NCBI GenBank assembly: GCA_003567055.1
Contig: PXAW01000015.1
Span: 1 to 6,063 of the forward strand
Origin: Hyphomicrobiales bacterium
GTDB lineage: Bacteria; Pseudomonadota; Alphaproteobacteria; Rhizobiales; Beijerinckiaceae
DNA length: 6,063 nucleotides
Direction of reading: 5' to 3'
Position 1 is the stretch's first letter; each line of letters begins with the position of its first letter. This document shows, in pieces, positions 4,733 through 6,063 of this stretch. The notes under the pieces are model-generated. The model made no database searches and was not told the DNA's origin. It worked only from the letters and a program-made list of their open reading frames with translations. The position numbers and the translations under genes were made by a program.

Positions 4733-6063
4733 ATGGACGACAAGCAGCCCCAGGAAATCATCATCGTGCGCCGCAAGCGCGAATCCGATCTGGGTGACGG
4801 CAAGAACACCGTCTGGAAGATCGCATTCGCGGATTTCATGACGGCGATGATGGCCTTCTTCCTGGTGATGTGGCTCATCAACGCCACCGATGACGAAGCC
4901 AAGGAGATGGTGGCGAACTATTTCAACCCCATCAATCTGGCCGAGGCGACGAGCGACCGCAAAGGTCTGCGCGATCCCGAATCCTCGTCGAGCGGCGCCG
5001 ATGGCGACGAGCATTCCACCGTGGTGCCCCCGCGCGGCGATCCCGGCGAGGGTGGCGAGGGCTCGGATGTCGCCGGCGGCGAGCGCCCGCGCTTTTCCGA
5101 GAGCGAGCTCTTCCACGACCCCTATGCCGTGCTGGCCGAACTCGCCGCAGAGCTCGACGAGCGCCAGCCGCCCAGCGCCGCGATCGACATCTCCCCCGGC
5201 GAAAGCGGCGAGCCCGGCCTGCCCGGCGGCGACGCGTTCCGCGATCCCTTCGACCCGGTCTACTGGCAGACCGCGCCGCAGCCGCGCATGGCCCGCGCCG
5301 ATGGCGACGGCTCGACCGGCCCGCGCGGCCTCACCGATGCCGGCGCCGCCTTCCCCGAACTCGGCCCCGGCGAGGGTGAGCCCGCGACCGACGAGGCGCT
5401 GCTGCCGTTCCCGCTCTTCGTCGAGAGCGATGAGACCGAGACAGTCATGCGGGATGAAGAGAGCGATTTCGCCGGCCAGGGCATGATCGTGATCGAGGTG
5501 GTCGAGGAGCCCGCCGCCGATGTCGATGCGCTCGCGATCGCACAGATCGAGCAGGAGCCGCTGCCCGCGCTCGACACCTTCACCGATGCCGATCCCGGCC
5601 TGCTCGAAGAGTCGAGCGTCGAGGGTGAGATCGAGCTCGCGCGCGTGATCGAGGAGGTGCTGACCGAGGAAGCGCCGAGCGAGGCCGAAATCGCAGCCGC
5701 CGCGTTGCGCGCCGAGATCGCCCGCCAGATCGAAACGGAATTGCCGCAACTGGCCGATCAGCCCGTTCTGGAAGTGCGGGCGACGCCCGAAGGCATGCTG
5801 ATCAGCCTCACGGATGCGGCGCATTTCGGCATGTTCGCGATCGGCTCCGCCGAGCCCAAGCCGGAAGTGGTCGGTGTGCTGCGCACCCTCGCCCAGGTTC
5901 TGGGGCAACGCCCCGAGCCGCTGGTGATCCGCGGCCATACCGATGGCCGGCCCTTCCGCTCCGCCGATTACGACAATTGGCGGCTCTCCACCGCGCGCGC
6001 CCATATGGCCTATCACATGCTCGTGCATGGCGGTTTCGACGAGGGGCGCATCGCCCGTGTCGA
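4733..6063 (+). CDS. motB: Flagellar motor stator protein MotB (3' end cut off)
   Basis: MotB pairs with MotA to form the proton channel of the flagellar stator and fixes it to peptidoglycan. 443 codons are visible without a stop. A basic N-terminus (V12-RRKR) is followed by W28-K-I-A-F-A-D-F-M-T-A-M-M-A-F-F-L-V-M-W47, the single membrane helix; Asp34 sits where the proton-binding Asp32 of E. coli MotB lies. The plug segment follows (about 52-70). Residues about 71-342 form an unusually long, acidic linker. The OmpA-like peptidoglycan-binding domain starts near 344; its GHTDGRPF (401-408) and NWRLSTARA (415-423) motifs match the family. The enzyme-free anchor domain continues past the right edge. 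The total already exceeds the 308 residues of E. coli MotB by over 130. The start is ATG 4733. Family is very secure; rhizobial MotB proteins often work with MotC, whose gene might lie just downstream, though that is outside view. Confidence 0.96.
   Translation, partial: MDDKQPQEIIIVRRKRESDLGDGKNTVWKIAFADFMTAMMAFFLVMWLINATDDEAKEMVANYFNPINLAEATSDRKGLRDPESSSSGADGDEHSTVVPPRGDPGEGGEGSDVAGGERPRFSESELFHDPYAVLAELAAELDERQPPSAAIDISPGESGEPGLPGGDAFRDPFDPVYWQTAPQPRMARADGDGSTGPRGLTDAGAAFPELGPGEGEPATDEALLPFPLFVESDETETVMRDEESDFAGQGMIVIEVVEEPAADVDALAIAQIEQEPLPALDTFTDADPGLLEESSVEGEIELARVIEEVLTEEAPSEAEIAAAALRAEIARQIETELPQLADQPVLEVRATPEGMLISLTDAAHFGMFAIGSAEPKPEVVGVLRTLAQVLGQRPEPLVIRGHTDGRPFRSADYDNWRLSTARAHMAYHMLVHGGFDEGRIARV

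Noticed and set aside
3836..6028. Minus-strand open frame of 730 codons opposite fliF, the FliH-like gene and motB
   Set aside because: Its translation is Gly/Arg/His-rich without any domain, and it lies antisense to three clearly homologous genes. Third-position GC bias in GC-rich genes keeps this antisense frame free of stops.

Overview
The window looks like the chromosome of a GC-rich alphaproteobacterium, probably of the order Hyphomicrobiales (Rhizobiales). The basis is protein style (an alphaproteobacterial COG3146/DUF482 acyltransferase-like protein beside a HIT protein, and a rhizobial-type FliF and MotB), high G+C coding sequence and strong third-position GC bias. No taxonomic search was possible, so this is an inference.

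Layout. (1) Positions 1-192, minus strand: the first 64 codons of an unrecognised protein that runs off the left edge. It has a good Shine-Dalgarno site, and just upstream is a very AT-rich regulatory island (about 31% GC over 201-300) holding a sigma70-like promoter and a 14-bp dyad. (2) Positions 337-2149, minus strand: a probable two-gene unit, first a COG3146/DUF482 GNAT-fold protein (GTG start), then a HIT-family hydrolase, closed by a clear intrinsic terminator. (3) Positions 2150-2363: a 214-bp divergent intergenic region that must carry the promoters for both directions. (4) Positions 2364-6063, plus strand: a tight flagellar cluster of fliF (MS ring), a FliH-like coiled-coil protein 2 bp downstream, and motB 12 bp further on. 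motB is cut by the right edge.

How it fits together. The plus-strand genes build three connected parts of the flagellar motor: the membrane MS ring, an export-apparatus or ATPase-stator-like protein, and the peptidoglycan-anchored proton-channel stator subunit. The minus-strand pair is probably housekeeping and unrelated to motility. I see no RNA genes, mobile elements, CRISPR arrays or phage genes. No clearly new system is visible. The most unusual features are a roughly 270-residue, very acidic periplasmic linker in MotB, the AT-rich control region of the unknown left-hand gene, and the placing of a stator gene in the same unit as fliF.
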